A stretch of 64,000 nt of DNA from Panicum virgatum. Its lineage: Eukaryota; Streptophyta; Magnoliopsida; Poales; Poaceae. The notes under the pieces were generated by a model. That model did no database searches, was not told where the DNA came from, and saw nothing but the letters and a program-made list of their open reading frames with translations. The stretch lies in assembly GCF_016808335.1 (NCBI RefSeq), contig NC_053147.1, forward strand, positions 19,082,913 to 19,146,912, in the 5' to 3' direction. This document shows, piece by piece, positions 38,568 to 50,750 of the stretch. The translations under genes and the position numbers were made by a program. The number at the start of each line of letters is the position of its first letter. Position 1 is the first letter of the stretch.

Positions 38568-39238
38568 TAAGGATGGGAAACAGATAGCAGATATCCGAAC
38601 TATCTGATATCCGTATCTATTTAAACATCAATATAGATATCTGTATCTGTATTCGAATTTAATGTGGTAGTAAAGTGGATACATCCGAATCTGATTTTCA
38701 TTGATTTTCTCTATCCGATTTTAGATTCGTATCCGACACTATCTGTATCGTTTTCATTCAAAACTATTTAAAATCATATTTATTTCTTACCACCAATATT
38801 ATTAATTTTTATAATAAAGATATAATATAAAAGATTAAATTTAATTTTAAATATTCTTATTTTATCTCAAAATTACTTCTATATTTTTATTTACATATAA
38901 TAAAATTATTTATATGTTTATTGCAATATATTTTTAGTTCTAAAATTTTTATGTAATTAATGATAAATAAATTATTTTTAACTAGATATCTTTATTATAT
39001 TATTATACATTAGTTTGTACATGTATAATGATTTTATAATCTAAAACTACTAATAAAAAAATAGCTAAATGTTAGCTCATATATCAAGTCAATATCCGAA
39101 TTCGAATCCAAATCTGAGGCATTCGTTTTGTATTCGTATCTGAGAATATCCAAATCCGTATCCGTATTCGATTTAAAATATGGTAAAAAGTGCTATCCGA
39201 ATCCGATTCCATGCGAATCCGATCCATTCCAATCCTTA
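38568..39238. mobile_element. Non-autonomous hAT element with perfect 8-bp target duplication
   Basis: The left end is TAAGGATGGGAAACAGAT. The right end read on the minus strand is TAAGGATTGGAATGGATC. Flanking 8-mers CACACGAC are identical at 38560-38567 and 39239-39246. The 671-bp interior is AT-rich, non-coding, and full of ATCCGA/TATCTG words that make a weak internal palindrome. Confidence 0.9.
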
Positions 39239-39246
39239 CACACGAC

Positions 39247-41629
39247 ACATGCGAGTCGCGCACTCGAAGTGCTGCTGTAAGCCACATCGCGCGGCCAACG
39301 GGATCTAGTTTACGGTCGACCGTAGGAAGAAGTTTCCTATGGTCGATTTTTCGACCATTCATTTTTTTTATTTTAGTAAAAAAATTCAAGAAAAAAGTTT
39401 AAAAAAGAGAGGCAGAAAATTTTGACGAGAAAAAAATTATAAACAAATTGAGGAAAATTGAAGAGGTAAATTTTGCGTCCAGAACAAAAAAGTTTAGGTA
39501 AAATACTTTTGCATCCAAAACAAAAAAAAACTCAAGGTAAAAAAAATACATCCAAAAAAGCAAAAGAACTTAGGTATTTTTTTAATTTGACAATTTTCTT
39601 TACAAAAACTTTGCATCCACAAAATAAAAAGAAAAAAGGAAGAAAAAAAATGCTACGCCCGCCGCCGCGCTACAGGCGGAGCTCCCCGCGGCAGCCGCCG
39701 TCGCGCCTCGGGCGGAGCTCCCCTCGGCCGCCGCCATCGCGCCGTGGGTGCCAGAGGAAGGAGAAGGGGGAAGGTGCACGGGGATGGATCTGATGGGGAA
39801 CAGAGGAAGGAGAAAGGGGCGTGTGGGCTGCGGGAGAAAGGAGAAAGGGGCGTGGGGGGCGCTGCGGGATCCAGAGGGACAGTAATAAAGAGGTGGGTAG
39901 TGGGTGGTGGGCCCCACCACATGAGAGCACCATTGAAAAAATCGTCCGCGGGAAAGAGAAGGTCACGGGCGAAGGTAAAATCAGCATTGGGGTGGCTAAC
40001 TGAGGCATCCAGCTAGCTAGCCTCTCACGAGGATTCGACCACAAATCCGTGGCGGTTGAACGCGATGTTCCTTGCGGCAACCAGCTAATGGTTCAGAAAT
40101 TGAACCGAAACCACCCCAACCCAAATAAACAGTTGTCTATCCATGGAACCACGCCAATCCATTTCGCTTGACGCAGAAACCGAACCAAGCCAAAACTGTA
40201 ACCTTATTAATCCACACCAAACCACCTTCTCAAATGGTTTTTACCAGTCCTATCCGTTGCAGTGAGCAAGGCTACAGCCCTACTAGCATGCATAGGCAAA
40301 GACGCACGCATGTACACAATCCAGCTGCTGATGCACAGTTCAGTTATCACTTCTTGAGGATGGCGTGCCCGTGACGACGAATCGTACGTAGCGCCGTGTC
40401 GCGAGCCACGTACGTCTAGCATCTGGCACCGCCGCCGGCGAATCCATGAACAGAGCCGTGTTGGCGACGAGCCCTTAGGAGGACGTTTACACGATCGCAC
40501 AAGCCTTTAGATGCGATAGCCAATGACCAGCGTGTGGTTTAAAGAAATTTGTAACAGAACCATTCAAACCCAATTCAAACTGGTCAAAACTGCTTTTACC
40601 TTCGAACCAAACTAAACCAAACTATTTTCTAATGCTAGCCCATTCCCACCGGACCGAGGACCAACTAGATGAAGCCCAAACCAGTAAAACCAGTTGCAAA
40701 CCAGACCATTACCGGCATGACTTGCGGAGGCCAGCATACAAGTGTTACATGTGGTTTGTCTTAACAATTGGTTGACCCAATAAAATGGACATGACGATTT
40801 CATTTTTTTATGGAAATATGTAGAAGGGTAGACAGATTGGTACATGAAGAGAATGGTACCAATACTAGACTTGATCATCCACCAACCCAACTTGACCCGC
40901 CTAAAAAAAACCCGTCCCAACAAATGTATGGACCGGGTTCGGATCGAATTTTTTGTCCCAAACTCTGAAAAAACCCAACCCAATCTGAAAATTATATATA
41001 TGAAAAAATAGATTTTATCTGACCCGGCCACATGCCGGGCTAGGCTCAGGCTAAAAAATCCGATCTGATGATTTCTTTTAACCCGACCAATCCAACCCGA
41101 TGGATGATCGGGTCTAACCTATACCAAAGAGAGAGAAAGGGGAGTAAACTGCCACATACTGCATACACAACCACGCAGCCAACCAATAGCATAATCAAAT
41201 GTTTAAGCTTCAATGTGGTAAAAAAAATCCCAATCCATGTTTATTTTATTAATGTTACCGTAATACCGTAGATTTTTAAAAAATCCTGCAAGAACATTAA
41301 TAAACTGTCCACGTCAAATGTAATTAATAATTACCTAAAATTTGGAGGAAAAGTGAAGGAAAATCACCGGTCTGATTGTTATTGTACGAATTTTGGAGGA
41401 AAAAGACATAAACAAAGAGTTCGCGTTAAGTTCTTGTAACAGAGTCAGATTTTATCTAAATGATGAATTGGTATTCGAGCTGGCAAAGAGTGCATATATA
41501 ACAAAATAATGGAAGGTAAGGGTAAGGCTCTTGATAAGTATTTGGACAATAATACTTTTCACATCTTGCTATTATAAATTGGAGCCTCCCGAAACGCGTT
41601 AGAGAAAAATATATACGAACACTCTTTTT
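39247..41629. other. Intergenic, no gene recognised
   Basis: An A-rich stretch (39360-39650) is followed by a GC-rich patch (39655-40030) with open frames on both strands and no motif. 40080-40620 and 40870-41120 are rich in AACCGAACCAAACC and CCCGACC/CCCGGCC words, a composition common in degenerate small hAT-like elements of grasses, but I found no paired ends. Confidence 0.45.
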
Positions 41630-41945
41630 TGAGATTACTCAGACACTCACAACGCACGCACACTCAGCCATATGATAATACGCGTACACAAATCATACCC
41701 CTATGAGCATCTTCGGAGACTTAACCGGCAAATTCTCGAGATTGACGAAGTCACCACAAGCGCCTCGCTGTCGACGGGAAATGTCGCCTACCAATGAAGT
41801 CATCACAGGTGTCTCGCTGTCGACTGGAACGTCGCCTACCACCAAAAGCACAATACCGTTAAAGCCAAGAAAATCTGCTCCCACAGAAAGTCGAACCCAA
41901 AAACTAAGGTGCTACTGAGATTCCTGTAACCACCAGGCTACATAC
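41630..41945 (-). mobile_element. SINE (Au-like), minus orientation
   Basis: Read from 41945 on the minus strand, a tRNA-like B box (GGGTTCGACTTTC, near 41890) is followed by GGTAGGCGACGTTCCAGTCG, GTGACTTCGTCAATCTCGAG and GATGCTCATAGGGGTATG. The same blocks occur in order at 46742-46960. The body has an internal tandem duplication (the CGCTGTCGACGGGAA...GTCGCCTACCA block occurs twice, 41765-41862). The tRNA-like head is damaged. The Au assignment rests on memory of the family. Confidence 0.65.
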
Positions 41946-43926
41946 CCTTTTCACATCAATCCCCCGTAGACTCTAATCATCATAACTATTGGATTTATTA
42001 TTTTTTCCTAAAAGAATTTACCCACCTCTACCATTATAAAATAACTAAAGTAATTTGTAAATCTATATCTAAAATTGCTCACCTCTGCCATTACGAAGAA
42101 AATCCTAAAACCAATTTGATTAATTGAAATCATATGGAGGCAAAATCAAGGGGACAAATTGAAGAACGGATTCGAGGAAGAATCAAATAGTTTCTTTGAT
42201 GGTCACTGGTACCGTGGTGGCAGAGTTGAGTAGGAAATTAAGCATCTCCAAGAGTAGGCAGGCCTAACGCTTTGCATGTTGGATCTCTGCCTTTGCAGAA
42301 GTGGCAAGGGGTGGAGCTAGGCGTGTTCGTCGGTGTCAGCTGACACTTACGACTTGATGTGAAATCAGTGAGAGACACTGTTCCATATTGTTTATCCATG
42401 GACATGACACTAGTCTCCCGTGAAGCTGACACCAGTGGCTTGGATGGTTGGCTCGGCCCCTGGTATTGGCCACAACCTAATTGTGTTAGTTCCCAGTATT
42501 ATACCTATCCAACGATGTAACAGCAAGAGCTTGGACGGGCAGCTTATTGATTGAGATTGCCCGGTCATGCCGAAGCTTCCGCTGTTGGATTGACGTGCGC
42601 TCCCTCTCGTTTCACTCGTGTTGAAAACGGCAAGAGAAGTGTTCCCCGGGCGCTGCTCATTGTTAGAAAATTAGGCAAATTTATGTTTAATTTATTCCAT
42701 AAAATTGACGCAAGCAAGAATAGCATGATATCATATATGTGCTTGACGTTGAACATGTTGTAGACACTAGACACAAAATTAGCAATTTTCAGAATTAAAT
42801 CGGCATACCCAGTGGCAGAGCCGGAAGCACCCGAAAGCGACATGGTGCTTGGTCGATGTAGTCGTCCCGCTTGGTGCAGTGCAGAAAAGTCGCTGTGAAG
42901 ATCCCGTCAAGTCATGCGAGACGAGTAGTCGTGCCGCATTGCACTCCCCAAAAACGTGATTGCCGTCCTCACACGAGCAGGTGAACCCAGTGGACGGAGA
43001 CGTTCCGGAGGCCTACTCTTCCATCTGGTGTGCGCATAGGAGATGGAACGGGAAGAACTCAGAGTGCTGCTGGATTGTGGTGATTGCAAGAGATTTTAAC
43101 TGAAGGAGCCCTCATCGGCTTAAATCAAAGAAGGGAGGAAAGCGAGGAGTCGTGCTGCGGGAGACGGAAGGCAACGAGCCTCTGATCACGCTACGGGAAA
43201 GGATGGGAGTGGAGAAGACAAGAAACTCCTGTAATCAATCCTTTGATTGCCACTAATTTTGGTAACTCCCGTAATCAAGCCCAGCGCCACTTCATGCCTA
43301 ACCAGGCCACGACCGCCCGCTGCATGCCTCACCTTGCCTCGCCTCATTTAATTTCAGTTAATATCCCGTATGGTATTAAACTATTTAATGTGCAATATTG
43401 GACCATAGAGTTTTATTAGATTTATTAAATATTAATGGGCCAAATACACATTATATCTAACAATCCCCACCAAACTCTAGGGTACAATGCGAAAATATCT
43501 CAGAACTACAATTCTTTTATATACCAGTGTTTCGATGGAGACTGTTAAGTTGAACATCCATCTAGAATAATAGCTACACTCAGCCACAACTGATCAATGG
43601 ACAAAGCCTTGAATTGATAGTTTTGTGTGAGATGAGTTACGCTAGAATCCTTAACTGATACTAGGCTACAAAGAGCATTCCCTCTGTTTGAAACTTTGAA
43701 TAACACTCATCCCCGACCACGTGGACGTGTTCGCCGTCTGGTCACTAGCCTAGCGGCGAAGCCAGGATTTTAGAGTTTCATATTCCCAATCCAAAATATA
43801 AAAAAGTTAATAATATTGATAACTCATAATATGAGGCTTTTCTATTCTACTCCATATTTAGGAACATTCTCCGATCATGCAATTAGGAGCCAGAGAACCT
43901 GTCTAATCAAGTCTAATGCTGATATG
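41946..43926. other. Intergenic, no gene recognised
   Basis: No ORF with a recognisable motif. 43360-43700 (ATTAATGGGCCAAATACACA, CAATCCCCACCAAACTC) looks like part of a retroelement, but no ends were found. Confidence 0.4.
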
Positions 43927-45738
43927 TGTGTAACGAACATGGCCCCATTTAGGCCATTTCGAGTGATTTTGGTGATCTATTGACAACATGATCATGGGAC
44001 TAACAAAGTTTATCAAGTGAATTATATTAGGTCCCAAGGATGAATACAAAGCCCTAGCAAAATAAGGATCAAAAAAAGAACTCAAATAAATACTGAATTG
44101 GTTGAGTTTCACATAAAATAGTTGCACCAGTTAAACTGGTGCATTGAATTGGTGCCCAAACCTTGATCTAATGATATGTACTTCTAGATATTCTTCTAGA
44201 AAATTTCATAAGATTTCCATAGAGTCCAAGATCATCAAAATCGGAATTCGGAGCAAAAAGTTGTGATCAAAACATGATGAAGCTGATTTCTGTGAAGTGA
44301 CCGGATGATCCGACGGTCACCGGATATTCCAATGCTCAAAACTTGATCTAATGAGATGGACTCCTGGATATTCTTGTATATAATTTTATAAATTTTCCAA
44401 CGAGCACAAGATCATCTAAATCGGAGTTCGGAGCTGAGAGTAATTATCAAAATATGAAGTACCATGAAGCTGATTTCTATGAGTGACCGGATGATCCGAC
44501 GGTCACCGGATATTCCGATTCTCAAAACTTGATCTAATGAGATGGACTCCTGGATATCCTTTTAGTGAATTTTATAAGCTTTCCAAAGAGTACATGATCA
44601 TCGAAATCGGAGTTCGGAGCTGAAAGTAATTATCAAAATATGAAGCACCATGAAGCTGATTTCTGTGAGTGACCGGATGATCCGACGCATGTAGAAAAAG
44701 TGTCGGGCTAATGCACCGGAGTATTGTTCAAAGAGCTTGTTTTTGGCTTCAGAAAGTTTTTTTTAGCACCGAATAGTCTGACAGTTTCTTCGAATCATCC
44801 GACGGTACCTTATTTTAGCTACAGAACTTGTCAGAAAAATCCAACAGGTAGTTAGCTATTAGTGATCGGATGATCCGACCCCCCCTCCCCCCGTCGGATG
44901 ATCCGACGCCTACGCAGAAAAAGGTGTAACGGCTCCAAATGGCTAGTTCGACTTGGTGGGCTATTTAAGCGTCTCACCCCGGCCATTTTGGAGTTGCTGG
45001 AGACCAGAGACACCTCATACACATTGAAGAACATCTCTAAACCATCCAAAGAGCAAATTGATCACATCCTTAAGTTTAGCACATGCTTTATGAGTGTTAG
45101 TGCTAGATTAGCTCTTGAGTGAGTGAGCAAGGTTGTGTGCCTTGTGCCTTGGTTCTAGGAGAGAACCACCTCTTCTACTCGGTGTGCCGGCCCCTTGGAG
45201 TCTTGGTGGCTCGCCGGCAACGTCTTCGACCCTCCGGCTCGGTGTGGAGCGGCGACAACATCTTTGTGCGGGGGACGTGGAGACCCCCACCCTTCTTGGT
45301 GAAGCTCCTTAGTGGAAAGCGGGATCAAGGTGACCGTAATTGTGTTCACGGAATAGACTTGATTTCCGTGAAGCAATACTCTTTGTGAGTGCTTCAACAA
45401 CGTGCATGTAGGTGTGCCTTTGTGGCTAATCGAATCACGAGATAAATCCTCGTGTCAAAGAGTTTGCTTTCTCTCATCCATCCTTTAAGCTTCCGCATTT
45501 CATTCTAACAATCTTTGTGTGGCTTTACTTTCATAGAGTAATTTCTTGATAGAATTGGCTATAGGTTGCAAAACTTGTTTTGCGATGAGGGTTTCACACT
45601 AGTTGAACCGTAGTTGCACATTTAGATAATATGTTTTAGTTTAAATATTAAGCAAACTAGTTGGAGCCTTAGGTTAAGGTTTAAGTTGACTAATTGACCC
45701 CTCCCCCTCTTAGGCTACGAGCACCCGTTTCACTTTCA
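43927..45738 (+). mobile_element. Solo LTR, 1812 bp, with 5-bp target duplication (Copia SIRE/Maximus-like)
   Basis: It starts TGTGTAACGAACATGG and ends ACTTTCA, so TG...CA. The flanking 5-mers ATATG at 43922-43926 and 45739-45743 are identical. No internal coding sequence is present, so recombination between two LTRs removed the body. A TATA-like CTATTTAAG lies at about 44960. The long LTR with repeated CGGATGATCCGACG words resembles SIRE/Maximus-type Copia LTRs of grasses; the family name is from memory. Confidence 0.85.
44150..44700 (+). repeat. Three ~186-bp tandem repeats inside the solo LTR
   Basis: The word CCGGATGATCCGACG occurs at about 44301, 44487 and 44673, spaced 186 bp. Each copy also has CTTGATCTAATGA(G/T)ATG, a CGGA(A/G)TTCGGAGC block and CATGAAGCTGATTTC. 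Two more CGGATGATCCGAC words at 44869 and 44895 follow without the rest of the unit. Confidence 0.9.
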
Positions 45739-45831
45739 ATATGCAAATCAGAATTGTACATCTAGGGCCGGTCCTGATGATTTGGGGGCTCGGGTGGAGA
45801 GATTGGAGTTGGAGCCCTCTAAAGACTACTG

Positions 45832-45832
45832 A

Positions 45833-45905
<73 letters not shown>

Positions 45906-45909
45906 TATC
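45832..45909. repeat. (ATT)n microsatellite, about 22 units, then (AT)n
   Basis: A pure ATT run of about 66 bp passes directly into a short AT run. Confidence 0.95.
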
Positions 45910-46741
45910 AATAAATTACATGTATCAAAAATATATTCATGTAAAAAAATTTATACATATTAGTCATGCATAAGCCAGGCATAATACAGTTATGAAATCG
46001 TAGTGACGACAACATTGTTCTTGTACGGAGCACTAGACTTGTGGAGCCTCCAGTGTGACCGTGTGGATGTGGATTGTGTAATCTCCAATGTGGCTGCACG
46101 GAGAATAAAGAGATAGCATAACGCAGCGCACGGAGTCGCGGGGTGTCGCCAGTCGCAAAGAACCTCATGCGATGGGTTGTTTCATTTAGAGCAAGTATTT
46201 TGAGGTGATGTGGACTAGCTTTATGAAATGCCACATCATATTTGTACTAAGTTGGAGGGGAAGGAAGGGGAGAGAAGAAAAGTGGACTGCAAAAGCCACC
46301 TCTAAAATGGACTACAATAAACTTCCGCTATGATAATGAAAAAGATTTCTACATAGAAGAAAGATGAATCAAATATTACTAGTGTAGTTCACCTATACGT
46401 CCAACTATTATATAGGCTAGCTATTAGATTGACTTAAGATGACATGGCAACAATTTAGACTCCTCATCTGGCTAAATTATTATCTTAGCTCTTACATATC
46501 TAATAATGTAGTTATACCTATATACATATAGTACCAACTAATCACCTAGGGGCCCCTGGATTTCGGCGGGCCGGGGCGGCCGCCCTTCTTGCCCCCCCCC
46601 CCCCCCCCCCCCCGACCTGTGTTCATCACCAAATTATAGTCAAAAGTCTAAGCATATACGCTAATATTTTAGTATTCAAACTACAAAGAATATCTAAATT
46701 GCTGCTCTCTACTGTCCAAGATAGATCCCTGGCTTGGTGAA
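45910..46741. other. Intergenic, with a poly(C) tract
   Basis: No gene is recognised. A C-run of about 20 bases lies near 46594-46613. The segment CTAGGGCCGGTCCTGATGAT (45767-45786) looks like one hAT end, but no matching end was found downstream. Confidence 0.4.
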
Positions 46742-46960
46742 ATCAATTGTTATAGCAGCTGAGCTGGTAAAGTTCCTGGTGGTGAAACTTGCCCACCACA
46801 ATTCGAGTTCTCGACTCGGCACGTACTGGTGCTCGTATTTTTCTAGATTTATTTCAGAATTTAACCGGCATTATTCTTTAAGTGGTAGGCGACGTGTCCC
46901 TCGATAACGAGGCGCGTTTGTGAGCATCTGCGTTTGTATTGTGGATATAAATTTGAATCG
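46742..46960 (+). mobile_element. SINE (Au-like), plus orientation
   Basis: The head is tRNA-like, with an A-box-like TAGCAGCTGAGCTGG and a B-box-like AATTCGAGTTCTC. GACTCGGCACGTACTGGTGC, TTTAACCGGCATTATTC and GGTAGGCGACGTGTCCCTCG follow. The second half shares its blocks with the minus copy at 41630-41945. A deletion joins GAGGCGCGTTTGTG to the GAGCATCTGCG near the end. RNA polymerase III promoter function is unlikely to survive these changes. Confidence 0.68.
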
Positions 46961-47041
46961 ATCCACGTCTCTACATGATGTCAGAGCGTTTGTATTGTGG
47001 ATATAAATTTGAATCGATCCACGTCTCTACATGATGTCAGA
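46930..47041. repeat. 56-bp tandem duplication at the SINE 3' end
   Basis: 46930-46985 and 46986-47041 are identical by eye, starting GCGTTTGTATTGTGG. The unit starts within the SINE tail and includes flanking DNA, so it arose after insertion. Confidence 0.95.
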
Positions 47042-47372
47042 GCGTCACTACTTGAAGGCCCCCTTCTGTAGGTCGGAGATGGTTGTGGCATGTTGCGGAG
47101 GTTTCTACGCCGTCATGCTGCACTAAGCTTCTGCCGCTAGTCGTGCATGGCGCGTCAACCGATCTGATCAAGAGGGCCAGAGAGAAAATCGGTGGTTGGA
47201 CTGGCATTAGGTGAGATAGGAGAGGTCCAATGTGCGTGTGGCTGTCGTGTCGAGCTGATTTCTAACTTAGAAAGCAGAAAATTTAGACCACAAAAGCTAT
47301 ACATATGTACATACTACTTTGATATATACTTGTTTGGAAAAAAAATTGGATATTCCTAGGAATACCCATGCA
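47042..47372. other. Spacer 3' of the lectin receptor kinase
   Basis: No gene is recognised. On the minus strand this would hold the 3' UTR of the receptor kinase. Confidence 0.4.
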
Positions 47373-48369
47373 TCAACATGGCTCCGCCCGTGCACTAGCC
47401 GACGAGTGCCCTCTGCTGCTCGTACTCCCGGTCCCGGACGTGGACGTGGTGCTGGTCGGCTGGAAACCCCCGCCAGCAGGCACAGGCGGCCCGTACGTCG
47501 CCACAGGCATCTCAGGCGGGAGCTCCGGCAGCGGCGCCTCGAACTGGAGCACGTTCATGGCCTGGCGGATGGACGGCCGGGACGCGGAGTCCGGGTGCAC
47601 GCACCAGAGCCCCACGACCAGCGTGCGCTCCAGCTCCAGCTCCATCGCGCCGGCCTCGCCGCCGTCAAGCAGCCGCACGTCCGCCGCGTCGAGGAGCTGG
47701 CCTCTCCCGTACAGCTCCCAGACCCACCGCACGAGCAGCACCTTGCTCTCGTCCTCCTCGGGGACGACGGGCTTCCGGCCGCAGGCGATCTCGAGGAGGA
47801 GGATGCCGAAGCTGTAGACGTCGGACCTGGTGGTGGCCCGGCAGGTCACGGCACACTCGGGGTCGATGTAGCCCCTGGTGCCGGCCACCATCGTGGTGTG
47901 CGCGTCGCGGGCGTGGCTGACGAGGCGTGCGAGGCCAAAGTCACCCAGCTTCGCGTTGAACGACGAGTCGAGCATCACGTTGCTGGGCTTGATGTCCCGG
48001 TGCACCACGCACTGCTCCCACTCCTGGTGAAGGTACAGGAGAGCCGAGCCCATGCCGAGAATGATGTTGTACCTGACGCCGCGTCCAAAATTGAAAGTGA
48101 AGAGAGTGTCTCCATTTTCTTCTTGCAAATTTATAGGATAAGCTCAACCGGTGGGGTATGACGGCCCCGCCATTTTTCATTAAGAGGAAGCGATCGTGGA
48201 AATTTATAAGCTGGCAATCAAATCAAAGAGTCTAGTGCAGTAGTTCATCATGTGATCGACCATGTTGGTACCTGATTGGCCACGTTAGGACGTTTCTTGT
48301 GCTGTAGAGATGCGTGTCCAGGCTGCCGTTGGTCATGAGCTCGTAGACGAGCAGGAGGTCGTCGCCCTC

Positions 48370-48385
48370 GTGGCACACTGGCACC
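48370..48385 (-). other. 8-bp duplication in the kinase domain, hAT-footprint-like
   Basis: On the minus strand two 8-mers sit side by side: GGTGCCAG and TGTGCCAC. The expected coding sequence has a single GGTGCCAC (Gly-Trp-Cys-His-Glu-Gly region). The two copies differ from it only at the bases that meet at the junction, which is how excised hAT elements leave their 8-bp duplications. The extra 8 bases shift the frame. Confidence 0.75.
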
Positions 48386-49383
48386 ACCCGACGAGCTGCA
48401 CAAGGTTGCGGTGCCTGAGGCGGCTGATGATGGTCACCTCAGAGATGTACTCCCTCCTCCCCTGCTTGGACGTCTTGGAGACCCTCTTGATGGCCACATG
48501 GAGCCCCAGATCCGGCAGGAACCCACGGTAGACTGAACCAAAGCCGCCCTCCCCGAGCTTGGCGTCGTCGGAGAATCGCCGTGTCGCCCGCCATAGTTGT
48601 CTGTAGGTGAACCTCCGAGGCCCTGTCCCTGTCCCCTTGTTGAACTCATCGTCCATGTCTCGTGGTGACGCTTGCCTTTGTTTGGCGCCCTTTCTTTTCT
48701 GGTACTCGCGGTAGCAGCAGAGACACGCCGCTATGATGAGCAGTACGACGATCCCAGCGGATGCCAACCCGGCAATTAGGCCTATGTTTGTTGTCTTTGT
48801 ACTCTTTGATGCTGTAAGTCATCCGAAGATAAGTTCAATTAGTAACATATGTATGGTGTAAATACTAGGAGCGACACAACTACATAGTAACCACGAAAAC
48901 TTTTTTTTTTTGGAAAACCACGAAAACTATTGCAGAGGCTTGTAAAAACGATGTGCATAATTTGCTGCTGCTGATGAGCATACAGGATTCTCATAGAGTG
49001 ATTTTGCATGCAAGAACACATGCATAGTGACAGGACACAACTCAACAATGATGAATAAAGTTCCAAGCTTTATCGATGAATTTTATTCATCATCACTAAT
49101 AAATCAACCATAAATCATGCAGCGCTTAAGATACAAATTATGATCAACCATAAATCATCATCACTAATAAAGAGAAACAAGAAGGAATACAAGTAAGGAA
49201 AGGGAAGCCACTTGCCGGTCTTGTTGATGACGGCAACGTTGGTGAGAGTGGACCCGAACGACCAAGAAAGGATCTGATGGCTCTCGAAGCGATCCCCGGT
49301 GGCCGCCGAGAACCCCACCCCCGCTTGCCGCGGCAGCCCTTCCGCCCTGAGGTCGACGGGGGCACTGACGTTGTAGATGCCCA

Positions 49384-49805
49384 TGATAGGATATCAGGAT
49401 CGACTAGGATGTAGATCGAACTGGAGAAACTCACTTTTGTGGGTGAAACCCCTCTTTGCCACGATCCGTGGCGCCGCCGTAGAGGTTGACGAGATGGCGC
49501 CGGAGTTGGAGAAGAGGTCGTGGACGGCGACGTCCTTGTGCAGAGGCACCGGCGTCGTGGTGCAGTGGTGGCGGCAGTGGAGCATCCCGTCGCTGGCAAC
49601 GCTCCCTTGATCGGTTAGGGTTTCTCAGTGAGGTGTGGCGGCTCCAGTGAACCTCGTGTCTTGAGCCTTGGCCCCCACCTACTATTTATTGCGTTGTGCG
49701 ACGGGGCCCACCAGCCTCGTCTTGGGCTGGGCCCCCGATCAGGGCGTGAGGTCAAAGGACCAGTTGGCCCAACGGCCAACTGGTGGAGATCAATTCCATC
49801 ATTCT
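49384..49805 (-). repeat. 3' LTR of the Copia-type element
   Basis: Pairs with 54569-54990. On the minus strand its first base is A where the 5' LTR has T (AGAATGATGG versus TGAATGATGG), and it ends CCTATCA. Confidence 0.93.
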
Positions 49806-49899
49806 CCCCCTTGATCTCCTCTTATACTTTCATCTTTACATCTTTTACTTCTTTTCATATTTCATCACAAATTAATGCATAGAGCAGTTTCATCATCAC

Positions 49900-50750
49900 G
49901 GTCGGTTGCCGATAGACTCAACGGCTACAATACATATCTCTGTTCTGAAATAGATACTTTAACTTTGGGGCCCTTTATTGTCCGGAAAGTATAGGCTATA
50001 CCATAAACCCATGTCGACTGTGTGTTTTCTGTACACACTGGGCGGCAAGCCTTTAATAAGTGGATCCACAAACACATGTCTGTTATTCTTTTACTCAATG
50101 CATTTCAACATAATTCCGGACTTTCTCCTTTACAACGTATAACTTTGTGTCAATGTGTTTGGCACCACACTTGACTCGTTGTCATAGGAGCAAACTACTT
50201 AAATGGTTATCGCTGTTGTCAACCATTATCAAATTCCGGGTACATGTTCCCTTAACCATTTTGCCTGTCCCTCGGCCTCGTATCATGCTATACAATGTCT
50301 TTGCATCACATTGATGTTAATTGTTTTATTTTGGAGATTTTCCACACAAAAACTCCAAGTGTGAAAATTAGCGACAATTGTGGATTTCGCTATATATTTC
50401 ACAAGCTCTACTTTTGTACTCACAACCCTTTGAGAGCACTAGTTATTTCTTTCTCAGCATGAGGCCGATATTCTCAATTTCATTCCAGTGATCTATATCT
50501 GGATTGAACTTTTGCCAAAATAACCCGGATACACAAAAAAAAATGTCAGGGTAAATTCTTTTCTTGCACGCTTATAAAACTTTCAGCAGCTGAAGCATTT
50601 GGAACTATTTCCATTTCACATTGATTCTTGGAACATTAAGGTTCCCAAAACCATTACCCTTGACGATAGGAACAGGCGTAGATTTACTCATATGCATACT
50701 ACATCTCTTTAGAATCTTTTCTAAGTATGCCTTTGTTGTAACCATAATAC
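49900..50750 (-). pseudogene. Decayed Copia pol (end of reverse transcriptase and RNase H)
   Basis: With frame changes, the minus strand reads YLEKILKRCSMHMSKSTPVP and IVKGNGFG near 50730-50640, typical of the end of Copia reverse transcriptase. The RNase H end KCGAKHIDTKLYVVKEKV lies near 50165-50110. Many stops and frameshifts interrupt it. Upstream, 50.8-52.6 kb is AT-rich and presumably more decayed pol, in which I could not place integrase or protease motifs. Confidence 0.7.

Noticed and set aside
40870..41120. Small hAT-like element of CCCGACC-rich composition
   Set aside because: Composition fits, but no terminal repeats or target duplication could be seen.
45767..46620. A complete hAT element starting CTAGGGCCGGTCCTG
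   Set aside because: No matching inverted end or 8-bp duplication was found to the right.
46742..46830. A tRNA gene
   Set aside because: A- and B-box-like words are present but no cloverleaf forms and the sequence continues as a SINE body shared with another copy.
49384..49801. LTR border at CCATCA with TTCAG flank
   Set aside because: That border gives no target duplication; moving it four bases to 49805/54990 gives TG...CA on the 5' LTR, a GCCCA duplication and a restored lectin frame.
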